DNA of 64,000 nt from Saprospirales bacterium (GCA_007695035.1 REEO01000041.1:1-64000), one strand, 5' to 3'; shown: positions 33,475-43,082, counted from the first letter of the stretch. A program made the numbers and translations. The notes: generated from the sequence alone by a model not told the origin.

Positions 33475-36400
33475 ATGTTGATTCGGATTGGAATACTGGC
33501 CTGCTTTCTCTGCATCTCTGCCACCCTGTTCTCCCAGGGAAGGATAGCGGATGAGGAGTTTGGTAAAAACAGGGTGCAGTACCACGATGACTTCAGTAAC
33601 TGGTGGCGCTATGAGGCAGACAATGTCATCGTATTCTGGTATGGCAAAGCGCGGAATATTGCCGAAGGTGCCTTTCAGATTGCAGAATACGACTACCCGG
33701 AAATTCAAGCCGCACTCCAGCACCGGATCAATGAGCGAATTGAGGTCATTGTTTACACCGATATTACGGATCTCAAGCAGAGCAATATTGGTTCGACCGA
33801 GCTTTTTGAGGTGCAAACCGGGGAGACAAAAATTGTCGAAAACAAGGTGTTTGTCTATTTTAACGGTAGTCATTCCGACCTTCGAAGACAGATCAGGGAG
33901 GGACTTGCCCGGGTTTTTATTGATCAAATGGTCTTCGGCTCCAATTTTCAGGAAATGATACAAAGTGCGCTGGCCGTGGACTTCCCGTTTTGGTTTAAGG
34001 AGGGGTTGGTAGCGCATGTGGGAGAAATGTTCAATTACGAAGATGACAGCCGGTTTCGCGATAAGTTTTTAAACCAGGAGCCGGAGGAAATTGAAGATTT
34101 AATAGACTGGGACCCCCGGATTACAGGCAAGGCATTTTGGCACTACCTCACCCTTCACTACGGAAGAGCTACCATTGCAAATATTCTATACCTGACTCGA
34201 ATCAACAGGAATTTGGAAAACGGATTCCGGTTTGTGATCGGAAAGTCTTTTGACCAGGTCAAACGCGAGTTTTTTGAATATTACCAATCCAATTACGAAG
34301 AGGAATCCAAGCGCTTTACCGGAGGCGTCTCTCACAGAGAGGTCCGCGGATTTATCAATCGGCATGATGCCGAGATTATCGACATAGCCATCAGTCCCGA
34401 TGGCAGCCGGGTAGTCTATGTGGAGAATGAAATTGGCCGCAATCGCGTTTTTTTACATGACCTGAATACCGGAGATCGCTCGTTATTGTTTCGCGAGGGT
34501 TTTAGAAACCCCTTTCAGGACCCGGATTACAATTATCCCAATGTCAGATGGCATCCTGATGGAGACAAACTCATGATACTGTACGAGAGGCGGGATGTCA
34601 TCTACTTCAGGGAGTATGACCTTAGCGCTGACGAGTATCAGGAGCAGGAGATCAACCCCATTTACCAGCGGGTGTACAGTATTGACTACTTCGATGAGCG
34701 CACTTTGGTGCTGGCTGCTACCACGGATGGATTTTCTGACCTGTATTTATATGACCTTCCCACCAGGCAATCTACCAGATTAACCCGGGACATTTACGAC
34801 CACAAATGGGTGGCCGCTTTTGAAAAAGACGGTGAGAGAGGCATACTTTTCTCGTCAAACAGACAGACCACCTCTCTGGAGAGAAAGAGGCGGGATTCCA
34901 TATTGCCCTTTGACCCCTTTAACCTGTTTTATTTGGATATATCGGGAGAGGCAGACAGTGCAGTACAGTTGATCGAATCAGCTTCCTCGGATGAAACCCT
35001 TGTAAGGCATTCCGGTGGAGATCACTTCCACTTTTTGAGCAATTATAATGGAGTGAATAATATTTACCGGAAGGCATTGCCGGGTGCCGTGGAAGAGGAT
35101 GAAAATTACCCGGTGCCAGTGAGTGGCAGGGCCCTTACCAGCATGCCCGCAAACATAAGCACTTTTGACTACCGGAATGGCACCCTGATATTCACCAAAA
35201 TACAAGGGGGTACACCCACACTTTTCCGGGCGGAAAGTCAGGCGGTACAGACCATTTCACCCAATCCGACTATTTTGCGGACCAAATTACACGGAGATAT
35301 CAGTATAGAGTTGGAACCGGTTCCTTCTAAACAATTTGATCCCGAAAGAATAAGCGATGGTCAGCGTTTTCAAAGTCGATTTGAAGATCCAGCACAAATG
35401 CCCTTCACCAAGGAGGAGCCCTTCGTCCTTCAGCGAGGTGACCAGCGTCGCATGGTGAGCAAGTCATTGGCATCAGTGGATAAAGAAGTAAAGCGTTTTA
35501 GGTCAGCCCGGGCCATAGCTTCTCGTCTGCACTTCAGGTTTGAGGAGGTATCTACGAGTTTGGACAACAGTCTGCTGTTTAGCGGTCTGGATGCTTATTC
35601 GGGCATACAGGAGGGATTTGACGTGCCACCGGTGGGTATTCTAATACGAACAAGGGCATTTGATATATTTGAGGATTACATCTTTGAGGGTGGAGTGAGG
35701 ATTCCAACTTCTTTCAACGGTTCGGAGTTTTACCTGATTTTCGACGATAACAAAAGGCGGTGGAACAGGCGTTATGCCGTTTACAGGAGGTCCCGTACAG
35801 AGCGGGAGCCCGCCAGGTTTGGCTCATTTGATCAAGAGAAGAACACCACCCATATTTTCCAAAATCGCTGGACTTACCCCTTCGATATTTTCCGGTCGGT
35901 GCGCTTTACCGGAACCCTGAGACTGGATCGCTTTATTTCTCAATCCACCTCCACTGAGTCACTTGAGCGACCGGATTTCAATCGTCAGAGCTTTGGATTG
36001 AGGGCTGAGTATGTTTTTGACAACACCTACGATGTACTGATCAACATCAAAAACGGAACCAGGTATAAGTTCTATGTTGAGGGAGTTAATCAATTCAGGG
36101 TGCAGTTCTCGCCCTGGGAGTTTGATGCATCCTCGGGCTTTATGACTGTCATAGGATTTGATGCGCGACACTACGAGAGGATACTAAAGCATTCGATCAT
36201 TGCCTTGCGCGGTGCTGGAGCCACTTCACTTGGGTCGGAGCGCATACTTTTTTACATGGGCGGGGTGGAAAACTGGTTCTCACCCGGTTTTAATCAAAAC
36301 ATTCCCATACCACAGGACGAAAAATTTGCCTACCAGGCCATGGCGCTCAATATGCGCGGTTTTGATCAAAACATTCGAAACGGTACTTCTTACCTGGTAC

Positions 36401-36744
36401 TCAATACGGAGTTGCGCGTGCCCTTGTTTCACTATTTTTCAAGAACACCACCACGGTCCAATTTACTGAATTCCTTCCAACTAGTCGGGTTTTTTGACCT
36501 CGGCTACACCTGGTATGGATCAGACCCCTTTGACGGCGACAATCCACTCAATTCAGCCACCATCAGCAACCCCGTCAGCACCATTGAGGTGGAGTATTTC
36601 AGAGACCCGGCCGTAATGGGATTTGGATTTGGATTCAGGGCTAAATTGTTCGGATATTTTTTCAGAGTGGATCGCGGTTGGGGCGTCGAGACCCGCCAAA
36701 TCCAGGACCCCAAGTGGCACATCAGCATGGGTTTTGACTTTTAA
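33475..36744 (+). CDS. Large outer membrane protein: pseudo-peptidase, beta-propeller and barrel
   Basis: A 1089-residue secreted protein with a signal peptide (about 1-20). Residues about 45-290 resemble the peptidase MA-like (gluzincin) fold: PFWFKEGLVAHVGE matches the PxWxxEG motif, but the site expected to be HExxH reads REGLA, so both zinc histidines are missing. Residues about 300-640 show PD40/TolB-type propeller repeats (for example IDIAISPDGSRVVYVEN, NVRWHPDGDKLMILYE). The last roughly 330 residues are aromatic alternating strands ending in a terminal phenylalanine, as in outer membrane beta-barrels. The barrel call is inferred. The gene is monocistronic. Confidence 0.78.
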   Translation: MLIRIGILACFLCISATLFSQGRIADEEFGKNRVQYHDDFSNWWRYEADNVIVFWYGKARNIAEGAFQIAEYDYPEIQAALQHRINERIEVIVYTDITDLKQSNIGSTELFEVQTGETKIVENKVFVYFNGSHSDLRRQIREGLARVFIDQMVFGSNFQEMIQSALAVDFPFWFKEGLVAHVGEMFNYEDDSRFRDKFLNQEPEEIEDLIDWDPRITGKAFWHYLTLHYGRATIANILYLTRINRNLENGFRFVIGKSFDQVKREFFEYYQSNYEEESKRFTGGVSHREVRGFINRHDAEIIDIAISPDGSRVVYVENEIGRNRVFLHDLNTGDRSLLFREGFRNPFQDPDYNYPNVRWHPDGDKLMILYERRDVIYFREYDLSADEYQEQEINPIYQRVYSIDYFDERTLVLAATTDGFSDLYLYDLPTRQSTRLTRDIYDHKWVAAFEKDGERGILFSSNRQTTSLERKRRDSILPFDPFNLFYLDISGEADSAVQLIESASSDETLVRHSGGDHFHFLSNYNGVNNIYRKALPGAVEEDENYPVPVSGRALTSMPANISTFDYRNGTLIFTKIQGGTPTLFRAESQAVQTISPNPTILRTKLHGDISIELEPVPSKQFDPERISDGQRFQSRFEDPAQMPFTKEEPFVLQRGDQRRMVSKSLASVDKEVKRFRSARAIASRLHFRFEEVSTSLDNSLLFSGLDAYSGIQEGFDVPPVGILIRTRAFDIFEDYIFEGGVRIPTSFNGSEFYLIFDDNKRRWNRRYAVYRRSRTEREPARFGSFDQEKNTTHIFQNRWTYPFDIFRSVRFTGTLRLDRFISQSTSTESLERPDFNRQSFGLRAEYVFDNTYDVLINIKNGTRYKFYVEGVNQFRVQFSPWEFDASSGFMTVIGFDARHYERILKHSIIALRGAGATSLGSERILFYMGGVENWFSPGFNQNIPIPQDEKFAYQAMALNMRGFDQNIRNGTSYLVLNTELRVPLFHYFSRTPPRSNLLNSFQLVGFFDLGYTWYGSDPFDGDNPLNSATISNPVSTIEVEYFRDPAVMGFGFGFRAKLFGYFFRVDRGWGVETRQIQDPKWHISMGFDF

Positions 36745-36910
36745 AATCTTCGATAAGGAATCATTGTCTTGGGGATAAATCTCACTTCCGGAATTGGACT
36801 TTCCGTGTTTTACCCCATCCCCATTTTCTCGATTTTGCGTCCAACAAGTAGAACCAATGCAATTACGATATTTCCTCAATCACCAAAGCAACCCGTAAAT
36901 CTCACCTATC

Positions 36911-37546
36911 ATGAAAATAGTATTTTCCATTGTCTTTGTATGTGCAATCATTTTTTGCTCAAAGGCTCCGAATGACCACAGTCCTTTGCCCTCCAACGGC
37001 GTAATGGCAACCCCTTTAATGGGTCTTGTCAATGACCAGAGCCCATCGATTTACTACAAACGTTACTTGTCACACGAAACCGCATCCTACTTTAATCTGA
37101 AAATAGGCACCGAAACCCTTTCAAGGATTAATTATGAATATTCAACAGGGCTGGAGATGCAGTTTTCAAATTTCAACTGGAAGTTGGGATTTGAACGAGG
37201 ATGGTATCGGGGGAATTCCAGTATTTATATCGGTTTGGAAATCGGACGCACCGTAATCAAAAGAGATGGCGCATATTTAATGCCGGAGGAAGGGGCATTG
37301 TTCGCATCGGGTAAGTATGAGGTCACTAAGAGTTCTACTCTGAAATAGGGAAATTGAGGGTGTTCAGCCTCATGTCATTTGTGGGTTTTCGCCACCAGTT
37401 AAACCGGCATTTTACTATAGGGGTTAAGGCGGCCTTTGGAATTGGCAGGTTTTGAGTTTAATAGTACCAATCTTAGTCAGGAACACAAAGGCAGGATTAC
37501 CGATTTTACACCGGTGAGTTTTATCTCTTTACAGAATCACTTTTAG
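36911..37546 (+). pseudogene. Outer membrane beta-barrel protein gene with two frameshifts
   Basis: The first frame runs from the ATG at 36911 and shows a signal-like start, then strand-rich sequence (FSNFNWKLGFERG, SSIYIGLEIGR), but ends early near 37348. Reading resumes in the next frame as EIGKLRVFSLMSFVGFRHQL and HFTIGVKAAFGIG. After a second shift it continues as GFEFNSTNLSQ and finishes with SLQNHF and a TAG at 37544-37546. A terminal phenylalanine and alternating strands are typical of outer membrane barrels. The restored product would be about 210 residues. This is a decaying gene unless the sequence has errors. Confidence 0.6.
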
Positions 37547-37601
37547 TAAGTCTGAAAAGGGCTCACCCCCGGAATTTTGAAAGCTGGGTTTCCAGCCTCC
37601 A

Positions 37602-38363
37602 CTAACGGCCTGCAATTTTTATCCTGGAATGTACGATGCTGTAAATGATGCCCAAGACAAAAATGCTGTAAAGCCAGGAAGCGGGGAAACCCCTGATCGT
37701 AAATCCTCCAATGGTGGTTTGCATATCGTGCAGGCCCTCCATAAAAAGAGATATGCCAATAAAGCCAAGGAAAATGAACATCACCACAATGAGTTCGGGG
37801 TGCTTATGAATAAAGCGGTATATTTTATTGAGGAAAAGGACAATCAGTATTCTGGATATTATCATTCCAATCATTAACAGGGTGAAGTCGGTGGAAATGG
37901 CGACCACCCCCAACAGGGAATCATAGGAAAAGACAAGGTCAATAACGGCAACCCAAACAATCATGTAGGGCAGTGCCATGTCCAGGAGAACCACTTTGTT
38001 TTCGTCTTTGATGTCATCCCCTTCAAAATACCGCCTTATTTCTGCGATTGCATGAGCCAATAAATAGATCCCGGCTACGAAGAAAATGAGCCCTCGCGTA
38101 CCAACATCCATTTCAAAGCCAAGTATGTTGATGGAAAAAAGGTAAATGCTGTTGTCGAGAATGGTGAGTGCTGTTCCGAGAATGGCTGCGCGTAGGCCAA
38201 TGGAGAGGAGAAATCCAAGGATGATTATTTTGAGACGCGACATGGGGCTGCGCTTTTTAAGCACAGCAAACAAAATTATTAGATTGTCCACCCCGAGGAC
38301 AATTTCCACCAATACAATGGTAATGATGGTTAGCAACACATGACCCTCGGCAATTTCTAGCAT
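37602..38363 (-). CDS. TerC-family integral membrane protein
   Basis: A 253-residue protein with about seven hydrophobic helices. The two acidic family signatures are present: EIVLGVDNLI near residue 20 and DLVFSYDSLLG near residue 141. TerC relatives are linked to manganese export and to metalation of secreted proteins, and historically to tellurite resistance. Nothing nearby tells which applies. It is monocistronic and convergent with the broken barrel gene. Confidence 0.88.
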   Translation of the reverse strand: MLEIAEGHVLLTIITIVLVEIVLGVDNLIILFAVLKKRSPMSRLKIIILGFLLSIGLRAAILGTALTILDNSIYLFSINILGFEMDVGTRGLIFFVAGIYLLAHAIAEIRRYFEGDDIKDENKVVLLDMALPYMIVWVAVIDLVFSYDSLLGVVAISTDFTLLMIGMIISRILIVLFLNKIYRFIHKHPELIVVMFIFLGFIGISLFMEGLHDMQTTIGGFTIRGFPASWLYSIFVLGIIYSIVHSRIKIAGR

Positions 38364-38412
38364 TTCTGAAGTACAGGGTGGAAATTATTGGAAAACGCAG
38401 CTGCGGATTACA

Positions 38413-39105
38413 TTACTTTTCTACCACTTCTTCCAGTTGCGTATAACCCTGCAGCCTGCCTCGCCTGTTCATAGTTTCAGATCGGATCATGCCGTAGCGC
38501 GGGCTGTAGTACTCAACCGATTGCGACCTGGAGCGAATCACAGCCCTTACCATATTTTCCTGGCTTATTTTATACGCTTCAAAAGTTCCTGCAGGCGTGG
38601 TGATCTCAGATTTTTCATCCACCGTCCTGTCGGTTATCTCCATGTGGATGGTCATAGGAATGGGTGAGGTAATCCGGGCTTCCATTTGGGCGTCCGGCAA
38701 TCGGTCTCCCACGGAAATATTATCCGGTATTGAAAGGTGAGTACCACTTATGTCCATTTGCATTCCCTCGCCAAAGGCATCGCTGAATTCATTCATATGC
38801 AAGCCTTCTAAGCCGATGTAGTAGGTGTCTTCTTCACAATAGGCAGTGAAAGAATTGGTCATTAAGATGTCGCCATTGGGTTCGCGAACGGTGAGGGCAA
38901 CCTTAGCTTCAATTCGGTCTCCATCTCGCTTTAGTTCCATTACTTTCCACTGATGTCTGCTCTCCAATCTATCCCTTCTGTCGTAATGAGCATAGGTCAT
39001 ACTTTCAAATTCCTCAAAGGGAAAAAACTGACTGCAAGGGGACTGACTTTTTAGTTCGGTCCCGGCCATTAATAGTGCAAAAAGTACTACAATTGCTAAT
39101 CTCAT
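38413..39105 (-). CDS. Secreted DUF3108/TapB-like protein
   Basis: A 230-residue exported protein starting at the ATG 39105, with a hydrophobic signal sequence (RLAIVVLFALLMAG) directly after it. A longer frame from 39159 is excluded because the promoter element at 39157-39164 overlaps it. The mature part begins SPCSQFFPFEE, is beta-rich, and includes ITTPAGTFEAYKI and VEYYSPRYGMIRSE, which resemble the DUF3108/TapB family of periplasmic proteins. Function is unknown. Confidence 0.7.
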   Translation of the reverse strand: MRLAIVVLFALLMAGTELKSQSPCSQFFPFEEFESMTYAHYDRRDRLESRHQWKVMELKRDGDRIEAKVALTVREPNGDILMTNSFTAYCEEDTYYIGLEGLHMNEFSDAFGEGMQMDISGTHLSIPDNISVGDRLPDAQMEARITSPIPMTIHMEITDRTVDEKSEITTPAGTFEAYKISQENMVRAVIRSRSQSVEYYSPRYGMIRSETMNRRGRLQGYTQLEEVVEK

Positions 39106-39156
39106 GTTTTTAATGGTTTTAATTACAAGACTCAATAACTTGCCAACGCCTAAGCG

Positions 39157-39164
39157 CAAAGTTA
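39157..39164 (-). promoter_or_regulatory. -7 promoter element of the DUF3108-like gene
   Basis: TAACTTTG on the minus strand, an exact TAnnTTTG match, 51 bases before the start at 39105. It decides the choice of start codon for that gene. Confidence 0.5.
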
Positions 39165-39257
39165 AGTTTTTAATACGGAGTTACAGTGATATTTTTTGGC
39201 AGAAAGCAAGGCATCGCGACAGGGAGTAAAATATATGTCTTATACCCCCGGAGCCTC

Positions 39258-39710
39258 TCAGCACCTGTTGCGAAGATTTAGATACATTTTTTCCAACACC
39301 CGCAGAAAGATCCGGTACTCTTCTGAACTTATGCCATCAAGCGCCCGGTTTGTGATGGAGTTGATGAGTGGCACGAGTTCGTTTCTCAGTTCTTTTCCGC
39401 TGATAGTGAGGTAGATGAGCTTGTTCCTTCGGTCCTTTTCATCGCTTACCCTGACGATGACTTTCATGCGCTCCAGTTCATCGAGGCTTCTGGTGATTGC
39501 GGCCTTATCTTTGATGTTGGTCATTGCCAGCTCCTGCTGTTTCACCCCGTCTCGCGTCCACAAGTCGAGTAATACACCAAAGTGTCTTTCATTCAACTCA
39601 AGTTTGAGTTTTTTAAGCTCCTTTTTGAATCGAAGCCTCATCAAGCGACCCATCCGGTTGGACAGGAGGCCGAATATTTCCCCAGTATTTTTAAGGTGGA
39701 TAGAACTCAT
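39258..39710 (-). CDS. MarR-family transcriptional regulator
   Basis: A 150-residue winged-helix regulator. The recognition region is TRDGVKQQELAMTNIKDKAAITRSLDELE, read in two parts (TRDGVKQQELAM then IKDKAAITRSLDELE), followed by the wing V..VSDEKDRRNKLIYLT with the conserved D-x-R-x-K pattern. Helices at both ends form the dimer interface. Its regulon is unknown. Neighbouring genes on the same strand are separated by gaps of more than 45 bases. Confidence 0.9.
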   Translation of the reverse strand: MSSIHLKNTGEIFGLLSNRMGRLMRLRFKKELKKLKLELNERHFGVLLDLWTRDGVKQQELAMTNIKDKAAITRSLDELERMKVIVRVSDEKDRRNKLIYLTISGKELRNELVPLINSITNRALDGISSEEYRIFLRVLEKMYLNLRNRC

Positions 39711-39756
39711 CTTATACCATTCAGTTTAGGTTTTTTGCCAAACTATATTCCTAACC

Positions 39757-40320
39757 TTAGCCTCCTTCTCTAAAAGCCTCAAATCCCATTTCCAGTACAG
39801 CTGTGAAATTCCTCGGTGGAATGGACCTGAAGCGCATGTGCATGACCACGTCAAATTGTTGTCCACCCAGCACCTCCTTCAAATTTGTAATACTGGGTAT
39901 AAGTTGGACCCGGTCTATCCTTCTAATCGGAATTTGCAGGGTGTAAGCAGCCTCAAAATTCAGGTCTCTGTTGTCTGGCTTAAATAAATCAATGACGATT
40001 TCATCAATCATGCTCAAGTCTTCATCTCCCAGCAGTGTGGTCAATCTGGCGAAGGAGGTGTTGATTGCTGAGATATCTTCAAACTCAAGGTTGTTTTGTT
40101 CCAGAAAAAAGTCAATGCCTGTCTCCTTGTTTTGAAGTACCAATTGATGAAAATTGAATGTGTTCAGGCCAGCAGGAACATTTACTTCAAAAATATACCG
40201 CATTTCAAATACCGCTCTGGCACTGTCACTTCTGCATGATAAACCACCTGTAATAACAGCAACGGCTAAAATCCAGATCAATAAACGAACTCCGAGACCG
40301 GTGGTGGTACTTGATACCAT
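39757..40320 (-). CDS. Unrecognised lipoprotein
   Basis: A 187-residue exported protein. The N-terminal hydrophobic stretch ends in GGLSC, a lipobox with the cysteine near residue 29. The mature part is beta-rich (FEMRYIFEVNVPAG, HMRFRSIPPRNFTAVLEMGF). No family was recognised. It is transcribed in the same direction as the MarR gene, 46 bases upstream of it. Confidence 0.7.
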   Translation of the reverse strand: MVSSTTTGLGVRLLIWILAVAVITGGLSCRSDSARAVFEMRYIFEVNVPAGLNTFNFHQLVLQNKETGIDFFLEQNNLEFEDISAINTSFARLTTLLGDEDLSMIDEIVIDLFKPDNRDLNFEAAYTLQIPIRRIDRVQLIPSITNLKEVLGGQQFDVVMHMRFRSIPPRNFTAVLEMGFEAFREGG

Positions 40321-40553
40321 TATATGATGAATTCAGTTTTTATAGTCTAATATAAGTAAACGGTTGGTTCTGCTGAGATGTTGGCGCTCCCACTTACATT
40401 GTAATTTGCGAGATGAAAAATACTCTATCATTGCCCGGGACTCATCCCAACCTTCCGGCACATTAATTTAATTCCCAACCGCCTCAAAAAGTTCGTTTCT
40501 AGCCAGCTAGCCGGAAAATCCATCATTTTTTACCCCGGATAAAAAAAAGGCTG

Positions 40554-40561
40554 TATATTTC
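40554..40561 (+). promoter_or_regulatory. -7-like element of the ligase-CBS gene
   Basis: TATATTTC matches TAnnTTTG at five of six fixed positions, 36 bases before the start codon and just upstream of the palindrome at 40564. Confidence 0.4.
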
Positions 40562-40563
40562 GA

Positions 40564-40577
40564 GATAATTAATTATC
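40564..40577. promoter_or_regulatory. Palindromic operator candidate
   Basis: GATAATTAATTATC is a perfect 14-base palindrome located at the predicted transcription start of the ligase-CBS gene, 20 bases before its ATG. A dimeric repressor bound here would block transcription. The sequence is AT-rich, so chance cannot be excluded. Confidence 0.4.
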
Positions 40578-40597
40578 GACCTTTAAAACGGAGCAAA

Positions 40598-42532
40598 ATG
40601 GGAGAGCAGAAAGTATCAATACTCAAGGGCGGTAGAAGCCTTCAGCGCTTCACCAGGCATCTGATTAACGATGTTGAAGCCCTCAATCACATGATCGAAA
40701 ATGACTGGTTTGAAAAAGATATTGTACGCATAGGTGCAGAGCAGGAAATGTGCCTGGTAGATAAAACTACTTTCAAACCTTTGCCCAAGAACATCGAATT
40801 GCTCGAGATGCTTGGAGATGTGGATTTTGCAGAAACAGAACTTGCGAAGTTCAATCTGGAGATCAATTTGGATCCCCGTGTTTTTAAGGGAGATTGTTTT
40901 TCTCAAATGGAGAGTGAAACCCGCCGCAATATATTGTACATCCAGGAGCGCGCTGATAAAATGAATGCCCAAATCATCCTCACCGGTATTTTACCTACCT
41001 TGAGACAGCACCACCTGGAGATGGATAATCTGACCCCGGTAAAGCGATACAAAGCACTAATGGATGCCATCGATTCCCAACTGCTCAAAGATGCTTACGA
41101 ACTCAGACTCACAGGAATTGATGAAATCAATATCAAGCACAACTCCCCCATGCTGGAGGCTTGCAATACCAGTTTTCAGGTTCACCTTCAGGTGCATCCG
41201 GGCAATTTTGTGCAATTGTACAACATTGCACAGGTTCTTACTGCCCCAGTCATGGCTATTTCAGCCAATTCACCCATTGTATTTGGAAAGAGACTTTGGC
41301 ACGAGAGCAGAATCGCCCTGTTTCAGCAATCCCTGGATACCAGAAGCAGCAATGAGCACCTCCGGGAGCGAAGTGCCCGGGTCTATTTTGGTAACGATTG
41401 GGTCCGCAATTCCATACTCGATATATACAAAGAGGATATTTCGCGGTTCCGGATGCTGATAAGTGGGGATCAGGAAGAGGATGCGCTCCAGTTAATCAAG
41501 GAGGGCAAGGTTCCCAAACTCAGAGCACTTCAGGTCCACAATTCCACGGTGTATCGCTGGAATCGACCCTGCTACGGAATCAGTGAAAACGGCCAGCCAC
41601 ATCTCAGGATTGAAAACAGGGTCTTGCCCGCAGGACCTACCATAGCCGATGAAGTGGCCAATGCTGCTCTCTGGTTAGGAGCCATGGTTGACTATTCTTC
41701 GACTTTTGAGGACATCACCCAGTTTATCAGTTTTCCGGAGGCAAGGGACAACTTCATCAAAGCAGCGCGATACGGAATTGATACGAAATTTACCTGGCTC
41801 AATGATATCAAGGTTTCAGCAGTTGACTTGATTAGAGATGAAATAATTCCCCGGGCCAAAAGCGGGCTGAAAAAAATGGATGTGGATGAAAAGGATATTG
41901 AGTACTATATGGGGATGATCGAAAAGAGAACTGAAAAGCACGTAACCGGCGCGAGATGGATGCTCAGGTCTTACAACGACCTCATTGAAAAAATACCGAG
42001 GGATGAGGCGGTTTCGGTACTCACTTCTTCAATCATCAGAAACCAAATGGCTTCTCTACCTATTCACGAATGGCACGCCCCTTCCGCCAAAGACCTGGAG
42101 ATCTACGAACCCTCTAAAATCCAGGTGGAGGAATTTATGACCACAGACTTATTCACAGCGCGAAAGGACGATATTGTAGACCTTGTAGCCGAAATGATGA
42201 ACTGGAGAAAAATTCGGTACCTGCCTGTGGAGAATGATAAAGGAGAATTGGAGGGACTTATGACCTTAAGAGTGATTTTGAGACATTTCTTGAAAATGAG
42301 AAAACTCAAGAGCAATAAAACCACTACAGTAGGTGAGCTCATGCTGAAGAAAGTGAAAACAGTGCGACCGACAGATACCATTCTTCACGCCATGCGGATT
42401 ATGAATGAAAACAAGTTTGGTTGCCTACCGGTGGTCAAGGGCAAAGAGTTGGTTGGAATTATTACCGAGCATGACTTTTTGAGAATTTCCGGTCGGCTTA
42501 TCGAACGACTGGAAGTAGAGGATGCAGATTGA
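40598..42532 (+). CDS. Glutamate-cysteine ligase-like protein fused to two CBS domains
   Basis: A 644-residue cytosolic protein. Residues about 40-450 match the GCS2 (carboxylate-amine ligase) type, with RIGAEQEM, FNLEINLDPR, NTSFQVHLQVHP, RIENRVLPAGPT and WLRSYND-like WMLRSYND near the end. Residues about 505-635 form a CBS pair, the first around VEEFMTTDLFTARKDD and RYLPVENDKGELEGLM, the second around VGELMLKKVKTVRPTD and GCLPVVKGKELVGII. CBS pairs usually bind adenine nucleotides, so adenylate control of a peptide-bond-forming ligase is a reasonable inference. The amino acid substrates are not known. Confidence 0.85.
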   Translation: MGEQKVSILKGGRSLQRFTRHLINDVEALNHMIENDWFEKDIVRIGAEQEMCLVDKTTFKPLPKNIELLEMLGDVDFAETELAKFNLEINLDPRVFKGDCFSQMESETRRNILYIQERADKMNAQIILTGILPTLRQHHLEMDNLTPVKRYKALMDAIDSQLLKDAYELRLTGIDEINIKHNSPMLEACNTSFQVHLQVHPGNFVQLYNIAQVLTAPVMAISANSPIVFGKRLWHESRIALFQQSLDTRSSNEHLRERSARVYFGNDWVRNSILDIYKEDISRFRMLISGDQEEDALQLIKEGKVPKLRALQVHNSTVYRWNRPCYGISENGQPHLRIENRVLPAGPTIADEVANAALWLGAMVDYSSTFEDITQFISFPEARDNFIKAARYGIDTKFTWLNDIKVSAVDLIRDEIIPRAKSGLKKMDVDEKDIEYYMGMIEKRTEKHVTGARWMLRSYNDLIEKIPRDEAVSVLTSSIIRNQMASLPIHEWHAPSAKDLEIYEPSKIQVEEFMTTDLFTARKDDIVDLVAEMMNWRKIRYLPVENDKGELEGLMTLRVILRHFLKMRKLKSNKTTTVGELMLKKVKTVRPTDTILHAMRIMNENKFGCLPVVKGKELVGIITEHDFLRISGRLIERLEVEDAD

Positions 42533-42583
42533 AGGGATGAATAGCATAGTTTGGGGCCCTAAAAGATTAATTCCCGGAATCTA

Positions 42584-42988
42584 TCAGAAAACATCGGGAT
42601 AGGTAAGGTACTCCCAAGTCGTGCTGGACCCGGAAAGTCTAACCAATTGCGTATCTATAAAATGCTCGTATCTAGAAAACAGTATATAATTGCCCGGATA
42701 CTGGGCCGGAAAAACACACAGTCCATCTTCTCCGGTCGTGCAGGAGGCAAAATAATTCCCCAACTCCAACTTCTCCACACTCTCGAATAAATACAACTCT
42801 ACTTCTTCGGTATAGCCGGTGAAATCCTCTGCTCTACAAGCCGGAAAGTCATCAGGCGCACAAAATGCTGTTACCACATGCAACCTCGCATTTTTTTCAT
42901 CCACATCCAGATCGGTAAAATCCTCCGCTTTTTCATCGCTGCACGAAAACAGACAGAAAGCCAGTAAAATCGCAGATGCAAATCTCAT
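42584..42988 (-). CDS. Unrecognised small lipoprotein
   Basis: A 134-residue exported protein with a short signal ending in CLFSC (lipobox cysteine near 16). The mature part is acidic at first (DEKAEDFTDLDVDEKN) and holds four further cysteines that could form disulfides (FCAPDDFPAC, FASCTTGEDGLC). It has the look of a carboxypeptidase-regulatory-like or Ig-like beta domain. It is convergent with the ligase-CBS gene. Confidence 0.65.
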   Translation of the reverse strand: MRFASAILLAFCLFSCSDEKAEDFTDLDVDEKNARLHVVTAFCAPDDFPACRAEDFTGYTEEVELYLFESVEKLELGNYFASCTTGEDGLCVFPAQYPGNYILFSRYEHFIDTQLVRLSGSSTTWEYLTYPDVF

Positions 42989-43047
42989 AAAATACCCTTT
43001 TTTGTTGAACGACTGTCCGGTTGAGAGGTTAATTTAATAATAATCGG

Positions 43048-43055
43048 TAAATTTG
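43048..43055 (+). promoter_or_regulatory. -7 promoter element of aconitase
   Basis: TAAATTTG, an exact TAnnTTTG match, 27 bases before the acnA start codon. Confidence 0.5.
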
Positions 43056-43082
43056 CCGCCATTCAGCTAAAAAATTTTAGAT

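Larger units (their letters stand above)
40321..40597. other. Regulatory spacer upstream of the ligase-CBS gene
   Basis: A 277-base gap that holds divergent promoters for the lipoprotein and the ligase-CBS gene. No gene is seen. It includes the palindrome at 40564-40577 and a repeat-like CTAGCCAGCTAGCC near 40499. Confidence 0.5.

Noticed and set aside
39105-39159. Longer start for the DUF3108-like protein at 39159
   Set aside because: The -7 promoter element overlaps that start, and the signal peptide begins at the ATG 39105.
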